Positions 25,624-37,043 of a stretch of DNA of 64,000 bases are shown here, piece by piece (position 1 is the first letter of the stretch; the number at the start of each line of letters is the position of its first letter). The notes under the pieces are model-generated. The model was not told the origin of the DNA. It did no database searches and was given only the letters and a program-made list of their open reading frames with translations. Source of the stretch: Cyanophora paradoxa (Eukaryota > Glaucocystophyceae > Cyanophorales > Cyanophoraceae); assembly GCA_004431415.1 (NCBI GenBank), contig QPMI01000004.1, positions 62,001 to 126,000 on the forward strand, in the 5' to 3' direction. Position numbers and translations under genes: made by a program.

Positions 25624-25973
25624 CGCGGGCCCAGGGGACCACCTGATGATGCTGAGGTGCGCTTCTCGCAGCCAAACTTAGCAAACTCAGCGGCCTGGCT
25701 GCGGCGGCAATGCGAGCAGTTCACTGGGTACAGCTCACTCGTTCGTTCCAGCGTGCGTCAACCGTTCAGCCTAGGTCCTCGCTTGATGCCTAACGCGTTC
25801 GCCAGTTTATTCTCAAGAAGGCCGATGGGGCTCCAGTCCGCCGACCCGCCGGTGCGCCGTCGTCGTGCAGTGTTTTTCGGCGCGGGCTAAAGTCGCCCCG
25901 CGCGCGACGCACAGGCGCCCGGTTCGTCCGAGATTGTCCACGCCGCGGTGCGCTGAACTGCGCTGCGTGACAC

Positions 25974-27124
25974 CCAGCAGGCGCGCCTCTTCAAAAGAAG
26001 CCAGTGCCGGCAAGCACGCTCGCAGCGGGCGCCCTCATGCAAGTCATCGAGGTTTCGACCCTGGTCCGCGATCGCGCGCGGCCCTCGCAGCCGGGCATCG
26101 GCCCTCCGCTGCGCAGCCCTCGCAGCTCGGCAGCTAAATATCCGCAGGGGCAACCCTTTGAGGTCATGAAGACGCACATGGCGGCCAATCGAGGCGACAA
26201 CATCCCCACAACTCTCAAGAAGACGTGGCAACGCGGCGGTGTGCTCGGCTTCTACCAGGGCTTGATCCCGTGGGCATGGTGAGCGGCGCGCGTCAACGGC
26301 GTTATCGCCAGGGCAGAGCACGCCGACTGACACCTCCGCGCGTCCACCCAGGATAGAGGCAGCGACGAAGGGCGCGGTTCTCTTCCTGACGCAAGCTGAG
26401 GTTGAGTACCGGATGAAGCGCGTCGGTTACGGCCACGCGGCGTCGAGCACGGTGGGCGGGATGGCGGGCGGCGTCGTCCAGGCGTACGCAACGATGGGGT
26501 TCTGCACTTTCATGAAGGCGCGGCGCCCCGGCGCCCCGCCAGCCCCGCGCCGGCGCCGACCCCAGGCCGGCAGACGGTGGAGGTGACGCGGCACAAGGCG
26601 GGCGGGGAGGCGGAGTCGTCGATCAAGATCGCGCGGGACATCCTCGCGCGGGAGGGCATCGCGGGCCTGAACAAGGGCGTCTCGGCGGTGGCGCTGCGGC
26701 AGCTCACGAACTGGGGCTCCCGCTTCGGCATCGCCCGCCTCCTCGAGGACGCGATGCGCAAGCCCAACGGGGAGCCCCTGTCCGTCGGGGACAGGATCAC
26801 GGCGGCCGCCGTGGGGGGCGCCCTCGGGTGCTGGAACCAGCCGTTCGAGGTGATCCGCGTGGAGATGCAGTCGCAGGTGAAGAGCGCCGACCGCCCCGCC
26901 AACATGAACGTCTGGACCGCCGCCAAGTATATCCACTCCAAGAGCGGCTTCATCGGCTTCTACCGCGGCGTCACGCCCCGCATCGGCCTCGGCGTCTGGC
27001 AGGTGCCCCCGCCCGCCCCCGCCGTGCCTCCGGCGCCTTCGAGAGCGCGCGCGCGCGCCAGACGGTGTGCATGGTGGCCGGGGGCGAGGAGCTCAAGAAG
27101 AAGATGGCCGTCTGGATGGCATGA
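25974..27124 (+). CDS. Mitochondrial carrier, Yhm2-type citrate/2-oxoglutarate exchanger
   Basis: Inner-membrane carrier exchanging citrate for 2-oxoglutarate in the yeast homologue. Seen: [106 protein letters not shown]-like [73 protein letters not shown]. These blocks and their order match Yhm2. Four introns: one after STL, one inside the PWAW-IEAA junction, a GC-AG intron at 26518-26573 (56 nt) and a GT-AG intron after VWQ. The coordinates begin at the first exon I can support; the initiator ATG must lie in a short upstream exon between about 25780 and 25970. Confidence 0.87.
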
Positions 27125-27236
27125 TTGCCGCCTATAGCTAGGTGGAACTTTCGAGCACGCGTGTGACTCTAAAATCTGTATCGTATGTGACTCCCATGAG
27201 GCGAAAAAAAGCGACATCGCTTGACCGCGCGAGGGC

Positions 27237-28983
27237 CTACGTGGATGCCCGGGCGAGACTCGCAGCGTTCGCGGGGGCCGGCGCTGCAGGGGGAGGGGGC
27301 CCTCGCGGGCAGGCTGCTGCTGCTGCGGCGGCGGCGGCGCGCTCGGAGAGGGCGAAGTGGCGGCGGAGGAGGGGCCGGACGTCCGGGGCGGAGGCGAGGG
27401 CGTCGAGGAGGGGCAGGAGGCGGAGCAGCTCGGCGTCGGCGGGGTCCTCGAACCAGGACTCGATGGGCACGCCGTTGTCGGGCTGCAGGGCGAAGGCCTG
27501 CGGCGAGTTGTCCACGATGACGGTGCGGGCGAGGTCGCGGCCGAGGCAGGCGAGGTCCTTCACGTAGTTGCCCTCCACCAGCACGCACGAGTCCCGGAAG
27601 ACCCGGTGCCGCACCAGGTTGCGGTGCGGGTCCAGGATGTTCAGCAGCTTGTCGGCGTAGACGCGCTGCGAGGCCGTGAAGACGACGACCTCGAAGGCGC
27701 GGCTGCAGCGCTCCATGAAGAGGTCGAGGTGCGGCCGCTTGCGCACGAAGACGTCGTAGTCGACCCCGTTGAAGTGCACGGGGAAGGCCACGTCGTAGCG
27801 GCCCTCCTTCTCCGTCGTCGCGTGCACCAGCGTCTCTGCGGCAGCGCCCTCAGGGCAGCGCGAGGGCGACGCAGGGGGGCGACCGCACCGTCGAGGTCGA
27901 GGACGAGCGTCACGGGGGGCGCGGCGAGGGACTTCTTGGGCAGGCAGAGGGGCTGGGGTGGGGAGGAGACGTGCCCGGCCTGCAGGCGGGCGATGAAGAG
28001 GTAGCTGCGCAGCCGTGTCAGGCCCGCGGCGGGCAGCGGCCCTCCGCCGAAGCCGCGCACGGGTCGAGCTCGTCCCCTTCGGCCTCCGCGCTTGGTGCCG
28101 GTGCCGGGCTGGGGCCAACCTCGACATCCAGCGCGCAGGGGGGAGGGCAGGAAGGGGCAGGGGGCGGGGGCTCCAGGTTCGCATGGGCTGCGACTGCAAC
28201 AGCCGTCAGCATGCATGCAAGGGGCGCCACAGGGAGCCATGGGCGGGCACCAGGGCTGTGCACGCTGAACACGTCGCCCATCTCCTCGTCGCACTCCACC
28301 ACCGCGCTAGCTTCGAAGTCCGCAAGCGCGCCCGGCCGCGGCCGCGCCGACTCCACTGAGTCCAGGTCGTTGTCCGCCAGCCCTAGGTAGCTGAAGACGG
28401 GCGAGAAGAGGGAGTTGAGAACGCCTTCGGGTGGAGGGCTGAAGCTGGTGCTCTCATCAGGCAACGTGATTCTGTCTCCGTTGTCGTCCCCCGGAGAGCG
28501 CGGCGCAGGCGGGCGGCGGGCAGGCTGTATCGAAAAGTACTCGGTCAAGCTCCGCTGAGCGGCCCCTGAAGCGATCGCGCCGGCCCTGGCCGGACCCAGC
28601 TTTCTGTCGGCTGCGGCATTGATGTCAGAGACGGCGGCGGGGTTGCCGTGTCCCGGGGACGGCACCCTTGGCCGCGCCCGCGCCGACGTTGAATGACTTG
28701 GCCCGACGCGGTTTTGAGGAGCTGATGAACGCGTCCGGTGCTGTCGTACGCTGCTTCTTGCGCTCGGACGCCGTGTTCGCAGGGGGCTGCGAGTTCTGAG
28801 CGAGAGTAGCAGCAGAATGGAGTAGAGGGGCACCTGCGGCTGTGGGCTGGGGCGCAGGAGCTGCGAGAACAGGGAGAAGATCGACGGGCCGCCTCCATGA
28901 CGCGTTTCAGAGCATGCGAGTTCAGATACGCAAGCGGTGCCTGCCTCCAAGGCCTCCGTCGGCGCGGCGCTCTTGCCGTCCAT
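27237..28983 (-). CDS. SCP/FCP-type phosphatase, CTDSPL2-like
   Basis: HAD-superfamily serine phosphatases acting on RNA polymerase II CTD or other phosphoproteins. Seen: the catalytic DLDETLVHA motif, formed only when a 53-nt intron (27836-27888) lying between the second Asp and the Glu-Thr is removed; then FNGVDYDVFVRKRPHLDLFMERC, EVVVFTASQRVYADKLLNILDP, RHRVFRDSC, GNYVKDLACLGRDL, VIVDNSPQAFALQ, NGVPIESWFEDP and LLPLLDALA. This is the CTDSPL2/SCP4 pattern. A long, disordered N-terminal region from ATG 28983 precedes it, with conserved-looking VLNSLFSPVFSYLG and EEMGDVFSVHSPG and the YLFIARLQ block just before the catalytic domain. C-terminal tail is Ala/Pro-rich. Divergent from the CEP164-like gene. 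Confidence 0.85.
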
Positions 28984-29032
28984 CGTTCAGCCGTACCCCA
29001 GCTTAAAAAAACCTCTAACTTTGTCAACCCGC

Positions 29033-32000
29033 ATGGCCCTCCAGAGCGCCGGGGACGCGCGCTGGGAGACCGGAGGAAGGCGCACTCACGCCCCCAAAGC
29101 GGTGCGCGCTGCGCTCCATCGATCTGCCTCAAACCTCGAGCACCCGTCCTCGCAGCCGTGGGGGGCGAGCGACGGTGCAATATTAGAGAACAGTGCCGCG
29201 GCAGGGACCGCCCTATCCGCAACGCACGTCTTCCAGCACCGCGGAGCCGTGGGCCGCGAGGATGCCACGCCGCGGGACGCCACGCCGTCGGTAGAGGCGC
29301 GCCTGCCGCACGCACAGCCGCCTTGGCGCCGGCCGACGCCGTGCAGGAGCTGCTGGCCTTTGCCGAGTACCTCGGGGTGCGGGTCGAGAAATACCCGTCG
29401 CTCTCCTGGGTCGCGGTGGCGGCGTACTTCTCGCCCCTGCCGGCGGGATGGTCGGAGCACGCAGACGCCGATGGCAACGGCTACTACTACCGTGCGCCGG
29501 TGCCGCGGGGACAGGCGGGCCGGCGGCCCTGACGCGCGGGGCAGACGAGCCGTCGGACCGGAGCCAGCGGGAGCACCCGCTGGATGAGTACTTCACGAAG
29601 GCGCGTTGCTTCCGCGGCGCCGCGGGCCGCGCTGACCCCGCGGCAGCTCTACGCGGAGGAGAAGGCGCTCCTGAAGGCGGAGGAGCGGGGGCGCGACGGC
29701 GGCGCCGAGGCGCTCCCGCGCACCGCCCGGCGGCACCTGCTCCAGCGCTCCAGCGCGCCCGCCCCGCCGTGCACGCCGCAGGAGGTGCGCCGCGGCGCTC
29801 TCGGGCGGCCGCCGGGGCCCGGGGGCGAGGGGGCGGGGGGCGGCAGGTGCGGCGGGTGGCGGGGACGCTGGGGCTGGAGCTGCCGCGGCACGCGGCGATG
29901 GCGTGGGTGGCGCGCGAGGCGGCGGACTTCGTGCCGCTCGGCTGGCGCAAGGAGCCGGACGGGGAGGGCGGGGCCTTCTACCGGCACGAGCGGACGGGGC
30001 TGGCGATGCGGGAGCACCCGGCGCTCATCCACTTCCTCTCCAAGGTCGAGGTCTGCAGGGCGGGGGACGACCCCTTCGCCGGCAAGCCCCGCGCCCTCTA
30101 CTGCTTCGCCACCTTCCCCGGGCCCGCGCCCCGCGCCGCCACCTCCGCCTGGCTCCAGTTCGACTCCCCCGAGGGGCCCTTCTACTACGACGTCGTCCAC
30201 GAGCAGAGCGTCCGCTCCGACCCCCGGCCCCTCTACCGCCGCGTGCGCCCCCGGCCCCGCCCCCGCCGTCCCGGCCGCCCCGCCGGCCCACGGCGCCCCG
30301 CAGAGCCTCGCGGCGACCAAGCTGCAGGCCGCCGCCCGCGCCCACGTCGCCCGCCGCGCCCTCGCCGCCCTCCGCGCCCGCCGCCGCGCCGTGCGAGACG
30401 CCCGCCCGCCGGCCGCCGGCGGCCGCGCGACGGCCCCGCGCAGGAGGCGGTGGAGGAGGCGGCGCGGGCGATGGAGCAGCGCGCCGCTGCCGCCCTCCGG
30501 CGCCTCGCCGACGCCGAGGGCCCACCCCGCCCGCCCCCGCCGGCCCCGCCCCCGGCACTCCGACGGCCGGACAGGAGGGCGAAGGCGCCGGTGCCCCCTC
30601 GCGGGGCGGGCCACTGGAGGCGGCGGCGGTGAGGGCGAGGCGCGGGGCACGCGGCGGGCGGGGTCCGACGCGGGGCGCAGGGGGCGCTGGAGGGCGGGCG
30701 GCGGCGCTGCGGGCGGCGCTGCGGGCGGCGGCGGGCGGGCGGGAGGCGGAGCTGGAGGCGGCGGCGCGGGCGCGGCGGGAGGCGGCGCAGGGGCGGGCGG
30801 AGGCGGCGGTGGCGGCCATGCGGGTGCGGGCGCCCTCGTGCGGGGCGGGGCGGGCGGGGTCCGACGGCGGCCGCGCAGGAGGCGCTGGAGGGCCACGCGC
30901 GCCGCTGCCGCGCCGCCGTCGACGCCGCCCGCCGCCGCCTGCGCGAGGCCAACGCGCCCCTCGTCGCCGCCGCCTGCCGCGCCGCCGCCGCCCGCCGCCG
31001 CCTCCTCGCCGCCCGCCGCGCGGCCCTCGTGCTGCAGGCCGCCGCACGCCGGCGGGCCGCCCGCGCGGAGCGCGGCCGGCTGCGCATCGCGGCGGGGCGG
31101 GCGGTGACGGAGGCGGCGCGGGCGGGCGCGGCGCGGGCGCTGCAGGCGGCGTACCGAGGCCACCTCGCCCGCTGCCTACGGACCGCCCTCGCCGCGGCTG
31201 CGGAGGCGGAGGGGAGGTTACGGCGGCGGGGCGGGCGGAGGAGGACGAGGGCGGGGCCGCTCGCGGGGAGAGGAGCGGGGCGGCCCAGCGGGCGAGGAGG
31301 AGGCCCGCGAGGCGGCGGAGGCCGTCCTCGCCCTCGCAGCCGCCGCAGCCGCCGCCGCCGTGGCCGCCGCGCCGGCCGCCGTCGGGGCCTCGGCTCCCGA
31401 GCACGCGCCGGCGTCTTTGGCGGCATCGGGCGCCGGGGGCTCCCGCGTCGCTGCGGCCTCTCCCGCGGCCGCGGCAGCGGCCGCCGGCTGGGAGGCGTGC
31501 GGGGCGCCCGCTCTGCCGTCTAGCGACGAGGAGCGCGCGATCGCGTCGGCCGCCGCGTGGGCCGCCGGCCGCGCCGCCGACGCCGCTGCGGCTGCGGCGG
31601 CGGGACGGGAGGCCTCCCCCGCAGGGCGGCGGCCCCGGACGGCGGTGGCGCGGGAGGCAGCCTCGGCGCTGGTCGAGGAGGCCCTCGCGGAGGCGGCCCG
31701 GGCCCCGCCGCCCCGCCACCCCGCCGCGGCCGCATGGGCCGCCGCCCGGCGGGGCCCGGCACCGTCGACCACTTCCCCCTGCCCCGGGGGGTCCCCGCCA
31801 GGCCCGCCTCCTCAGCCCCGTCTGCGTCGACGGGCTCGCGGCCCTCGACGGCCCCAAGCGGGCCGCCACTCGCTTCGCGCGCTGCCGAACCGCTCGACCC
31901 GGAGGCGGGGTGGAGGGCGGTGCGGCGGCGGCCGTGCAGGCGGCGTGGCGCAGGCGGGCGGCGCGGCGGGCGCTGGGTGCGGCGCGCAGGGCGGCGACGG

Positions 32001-33805
32001 TGCTGCAGGCAGTGTGGCGGGCGGCTGCGGCCCGCGCGGCCGTCCGCCGCGCGCTGCTGCGCCGCGACGCCGCCACCATCGCTCAGGTGGGCACGTTCCA
32101 TTGGCGTGCTCCGACGTCGCGTGACCCCCGCAGGCGGCCTGGCGCCGTGCCCTCGCGCTGCGCCGGCGCCGGCGCCTCGCGGCGGCGGCGGAGGGGGCGC
32201 GCGAGGCGGCGGCGGTGGCGATCCAGGCGGCCTTCCGCATGCGCCTCGCCCGTGTGAGCGCCGGCCCGCCTCCCGCCCCCGCTGCCTGCGCCGAGGGCGC
32301 CGCGCAGCTACGCCCCGCGGAGCACCTGCGGGAGGAGGCCGCGCGGGTGGTGCAGCGGACGTGGCGCGGCTTTGCGGCCCGCTCGCTGGCGGGCGCGCGG
32401 CGGCGCCGTCGCCTCGACGCGCTGAGATCGGTGCGGGCGGCGGTGCGCGCTGGAGCCGGCCCCGCGCTGACGGCCGCCCCGGGGCGGCGGGGCAGCGGGC
32501 GGCGAGCTCGCTGTACTGGCTCTACTGGGGCCGCGCCGTGCGCCGCTGGCTCCCCGCGGCGACGGCGTACCGGGCGGCGCTGTACCGGCACGCGGCGGCG
32601 GTGTGCGTGCAGGCGGCGTGGCGCTCGGCGGCCGCCCGCCGCCGCTTCCTCCACGAGGCCGAGATGCGCGCCGTCTTCCGCCGCGTCCAGCTCAAGGCCC
32701 CGCCCCGCCACGCCGCCCGCGCTCCGCCCGCTGACGCCGGGGCGCAGTGGCTGCACGGCGCCCTCGCCCCGAGGTCCTCCGCGTCCACATGCGCCACCTC
32801 GCCCAGCGCGCCCGCCTCGCCCCACCCCTCGCCCCGCCCGCCCCGGCCCGGCCTTGCGCCCGCCGGCCCGCTCCCCGCGGCGCCGCGGCCGCCGGGCCCC
32901 GGGGAGGCGGGGACGTGGAGGGGCGGCGGGCGCGGCTGCGGGAGCAGCGGCGGCTCCTCGGCGTCCTCGCCCGCGTTCCCTTCCTCCCCTCCATGCGGGT
33001 GCGCCGCCGGCTGTTCCGGGGCCCGCCCCGCGCCCCTCACCGCCGCTGCAGCCGCACCTTGGGCCCCTCGGCGACATCCCCTCCCTCGCCGCTGCCGCCG
33101 CCGCTGCTGCCACCGCCGCCCCCTCCCTCCCTGCTGATTTTCGCCGCCTGCCCTCCCCGCCTCCCGCTGGCCGCCGCCGCCGCCCCGCCCTCGCCGCGGG
33201 CCGAACGGCCCCACCCGCGGCCCCGAAGCGCATCCCTCGACCGGCGGCTCCAGCGGGGCGGCGCTGGGGCCACCTTCCCGCCGCGCGGCGTGTCGGCCTC
33301 GCGCAGCGCCCCCTCCTCGAGGCTGCGCCCGGGCCCTCCGCCCTCGCCCCCAGGTGTGGCCCCGCCGCCGCCCCGCCGTAGCCCGCCGACCCGCGGCTGC
33401 CACGCAGCGCGTCCGCGCCGCAGCTCCCGCGCCCCGTCCGCCGCGCGGCGCCGCGGCGCGTGTGGGAGGAGGCGGGCCCGGACCCTCGCGCGGATCTGCC
33501 CCGCTCGCCCCCCCGGAGCGCCCGCCTTCGGTGCTCTCCCCCGAACGCTTGGAAGGCGCTGCGCTGATTTGGGGGCAGACGTGCGGGCGGCGGCGCGGCG
33601 CGCGGCGGCGGAGTGGGCCGTCGCGAAGTACGGCCCCGCCGGGGCGCCCCGCCTCCCCGCGGGGGGCGAGCAGCACTGGGCCGCCTCCGACGAGGCTGCG
33701 CCCGCGGCGGTGCGCAGACGGGGCAGACCTGCCGCCAGCGGCTTCCTACCCCCCGTCAAGGGCGCTGCCCGCGGGCGGCTACTGCAAGCGGGCCCCCGCG
33801 CGTGA
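29033..33805 (+). CDS. CEP164-like protein: tandem WW modules followed by many IQ motifs
   Basis: CEP164 is a distal appendage protein needed for ciliogenesis. Seen: first module ELLAFAEYLGVRVEKYPSLSW...PLPAGWSEHADADGNGYYY...EHPLDEYF, the layout of the CEP164 N-terminus (helix, WW domain, HPxxxYF). A second, similar module follows: LPRHAAMAWVAREAADFVPLGW...GAFYRHERTGLAMREHP. Downstream, Ala/Arg-rich exons hold at least six IQ calmodulin-binding motifs, for example TKLQAAARAHVARRAL, ALQAAYRGHLARCL, VQAAWRRRAARRAL, VLQAVWRAAAARAAV, IQAAFRMRLARV, VVQRTWRGFAARSL and VQAAWRSAAARRRF. The end is supported by WAVAKYGPAG and SGFLPPVKG before TGA at 33803. Start ATG 29033 is a guess; a splice acceptor (gccgtgcag) precedes the first module at 29346. 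Exon borders in the 30.3-33.3 kb part are uncertain because all frames are open in this GC-rich stretch. Confidence 0.65.
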
Positions 33806-34011
33806 TGTTCGAAAAACCCGCGCTCCATTGACACCGCCACCAGTCCTTGAAAACACTAAGGTAGTGCTTTTTTTGGGGGGGGGGGGGGGGGGGGGAGGGG
33901 GGGGTGCGAATGAGAGCATTGGCTCCTTGCAACACCGCCCGCGTGTACAATCCGGAGAACAATCTCTTTTAATTCACTACAACGACAACCACCGGCGGAC
34001 AACTGAGTCCA
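33806..34011. repeat. Convergent intergenic spacer with a long G tract
   Basis: Between two converging genes. Holds T8 followed by 21 G, one A and 8 more G at 33867-33904, the longest G run of the window. No gene. Confidence 0.7.
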
Positions 34012-35427
<1,416 letters not shown>

Positions 35428-35615
35428 TCTTGCGGAGTGGCCTGCAACGCCGGGCGATCAGCACAACAGGACCAGAGTTGTATCTAACGCCGAGCCACCG
35501 GGCCAGAGCCTCAGATATCGCACCTGGGACCCGCCGCAAAAAGCGCCTGCCCGGGTACAGCCGCAAGAGCAGGGAAAGTATACCCGGGCTCGGATCGACA
35601 TGCCGGGCCTCACGC

Positions 35616-36968
35616 ATGAGTGCGCCCACCGCGATAGGAAGTCGTTTCATTCCCGACGCTGATGATTGTGATCCTGAAGGTCGCGACCTCGCTGGGGAGA
35701 CGACGTTGGTGATGGCACGTAGAGCTCGCGCCACTTTGTTCCCTTCTTGGTCGTCTAAAGCTCATCACAGAGCTCGAGGATCGCGGCGCTCCCCTCCCTG
35801 CGCGGGAGGAGTTCGTCGACGATGATGGTGCGCGGGTCATCTACGAGTACCGCTACAACGAGCAGAACCAACTCGTCAAGGCAGTCCCCGCACCGCGCAT
35901 AGTCGCGCACGTCTTTCTGATCGCCTCGTGGCAGACCACCACTCGAATCCGTACCGTGAAGGTGACAAAGAAAATTAACAAGCATGTGGAAGAACGTCGG
36001 GTGAACAGCAACCCTTCTCGCAAATTTCGGATTGGCCTTTGTAATGCTCGCCGTTCTGCAGGCTTGGAAGAAGTTTGGGCATGCGAAGGACAGCCCTGCA
36101 GGTCCAGAGACAGGTATAACATCGTTCGGCGATGAAATCTTCCTCGAAACGAAGGAGAAACCGAAGGTTCAACTCTGTTGCTTCTGCGTCTTGCGCAAAG
36201 TGTTGCTTCTGTTTTAATAGCTTCTTTCAGAAGTCAGAAGAGGTTGCTGCGGAGTTGCAGGCTGCAGGAAAGAGCGCAATCGTCATGTGTCGCATCTGTG
36301 GACGCCAGGGAGATCACTGGACGTTGAAGTGCCCGTTCAAGGATAAGCTGCAGCCGGTGGCAGGAGCAAGCGGCGTCAAGCCAGGCGAGGAGAAGGCAGG
36401 CGACGTGGCCGGCGGCGCAGGAGCAGCTGCAGCTGCATCGTTGGGCGGAAAATATGTGACCCCAGCTGCACGCGCGAGAGCAGACGGAAAGGCCGTGGGC
36501 GGGGATGCCTTCGGGCAGCGCGGAGGCGGTGCGGCTCCGTGCGAGCCGTTGCCACCAGGCGACGCTGACGCCACCGCAGATGATCAATTCACCGTTAGGG
36601 TGTCCAATTTGTCGGAAGATGCACGGGAGGCGGACCTCCAGGACCTCTTCCGTCAATTTGGACCAATCCTCCGGACGCATGTCGCGCGCGACCGCGTGCG
36701 TTTGCATCGCTTTATTTGGCTTGAATTTTTATTGGATCTGAAGAGCACTTGCAGGCCACGAATGTGTCAAAGGGCTTCGGTTTCATCACTTTTGTACGAC
36801 GAGAGGACGCCGCGCGGGCCATTGAGAAGCTCAACGGATACGGCTATGACCACCTCATCCTGAAAGTGGACTGGGCCAGGTCCGCGGCGGGGTGCCTGTC
36901 GAGCGCTTGCCTCCACGCGATTTAATGTTTGAATTGCTGCATCTGTCCGCAGGCCGTCCGGAGCCTAA
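35616..36968 (+). CDS. Translation initiation factor eIF3 subunit G
   Basis: Component of eIF3, which binds the 40S subunit and helps scanning. Seen: MSAPTAIGSRFIPDADD at ATG 35616, then EEFVDDDG, VIYEYRYNEQNQLVK, TTRIRTVKVTKK, AWKKFGHAKDSPAGP, DEIFLETKE (the eIF3g N-terminal domain), a zinc knuckle CRICGRQGDHWTLKC, Ala/Gly linker GKYVTPAARA, and a C-terminal RRM with TVRVSNLSEDAREADLQDLF (RNP2), KGFGFITFVRREDAA (RNP1) and HLILKVDWARPSGA before TAA at 36966. Six or so short introns. The one at 35881-35934 (54 nt) begins with GC. The RRM is complete only after removal of an intron that starts GTGCGT in the codons following ARDR. Converges with the sperm-tail-repeat gene. Confidence 0.9.
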
Positions 36969-37043
36969 CGTGGCCAAACAAGGCAACTCTGAGCGTGTTT
37001 CCCCACGCAAAAGTAGGAGGAACATGCTCTGCTCGTTAAACAA

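Noticed and set aside
30025-32079. 684-codon minus-strand open frame
   Set aside because: Mirror of the GC-rich IQ-motif exons; product is only Arg/Pro/Ala low complexity.
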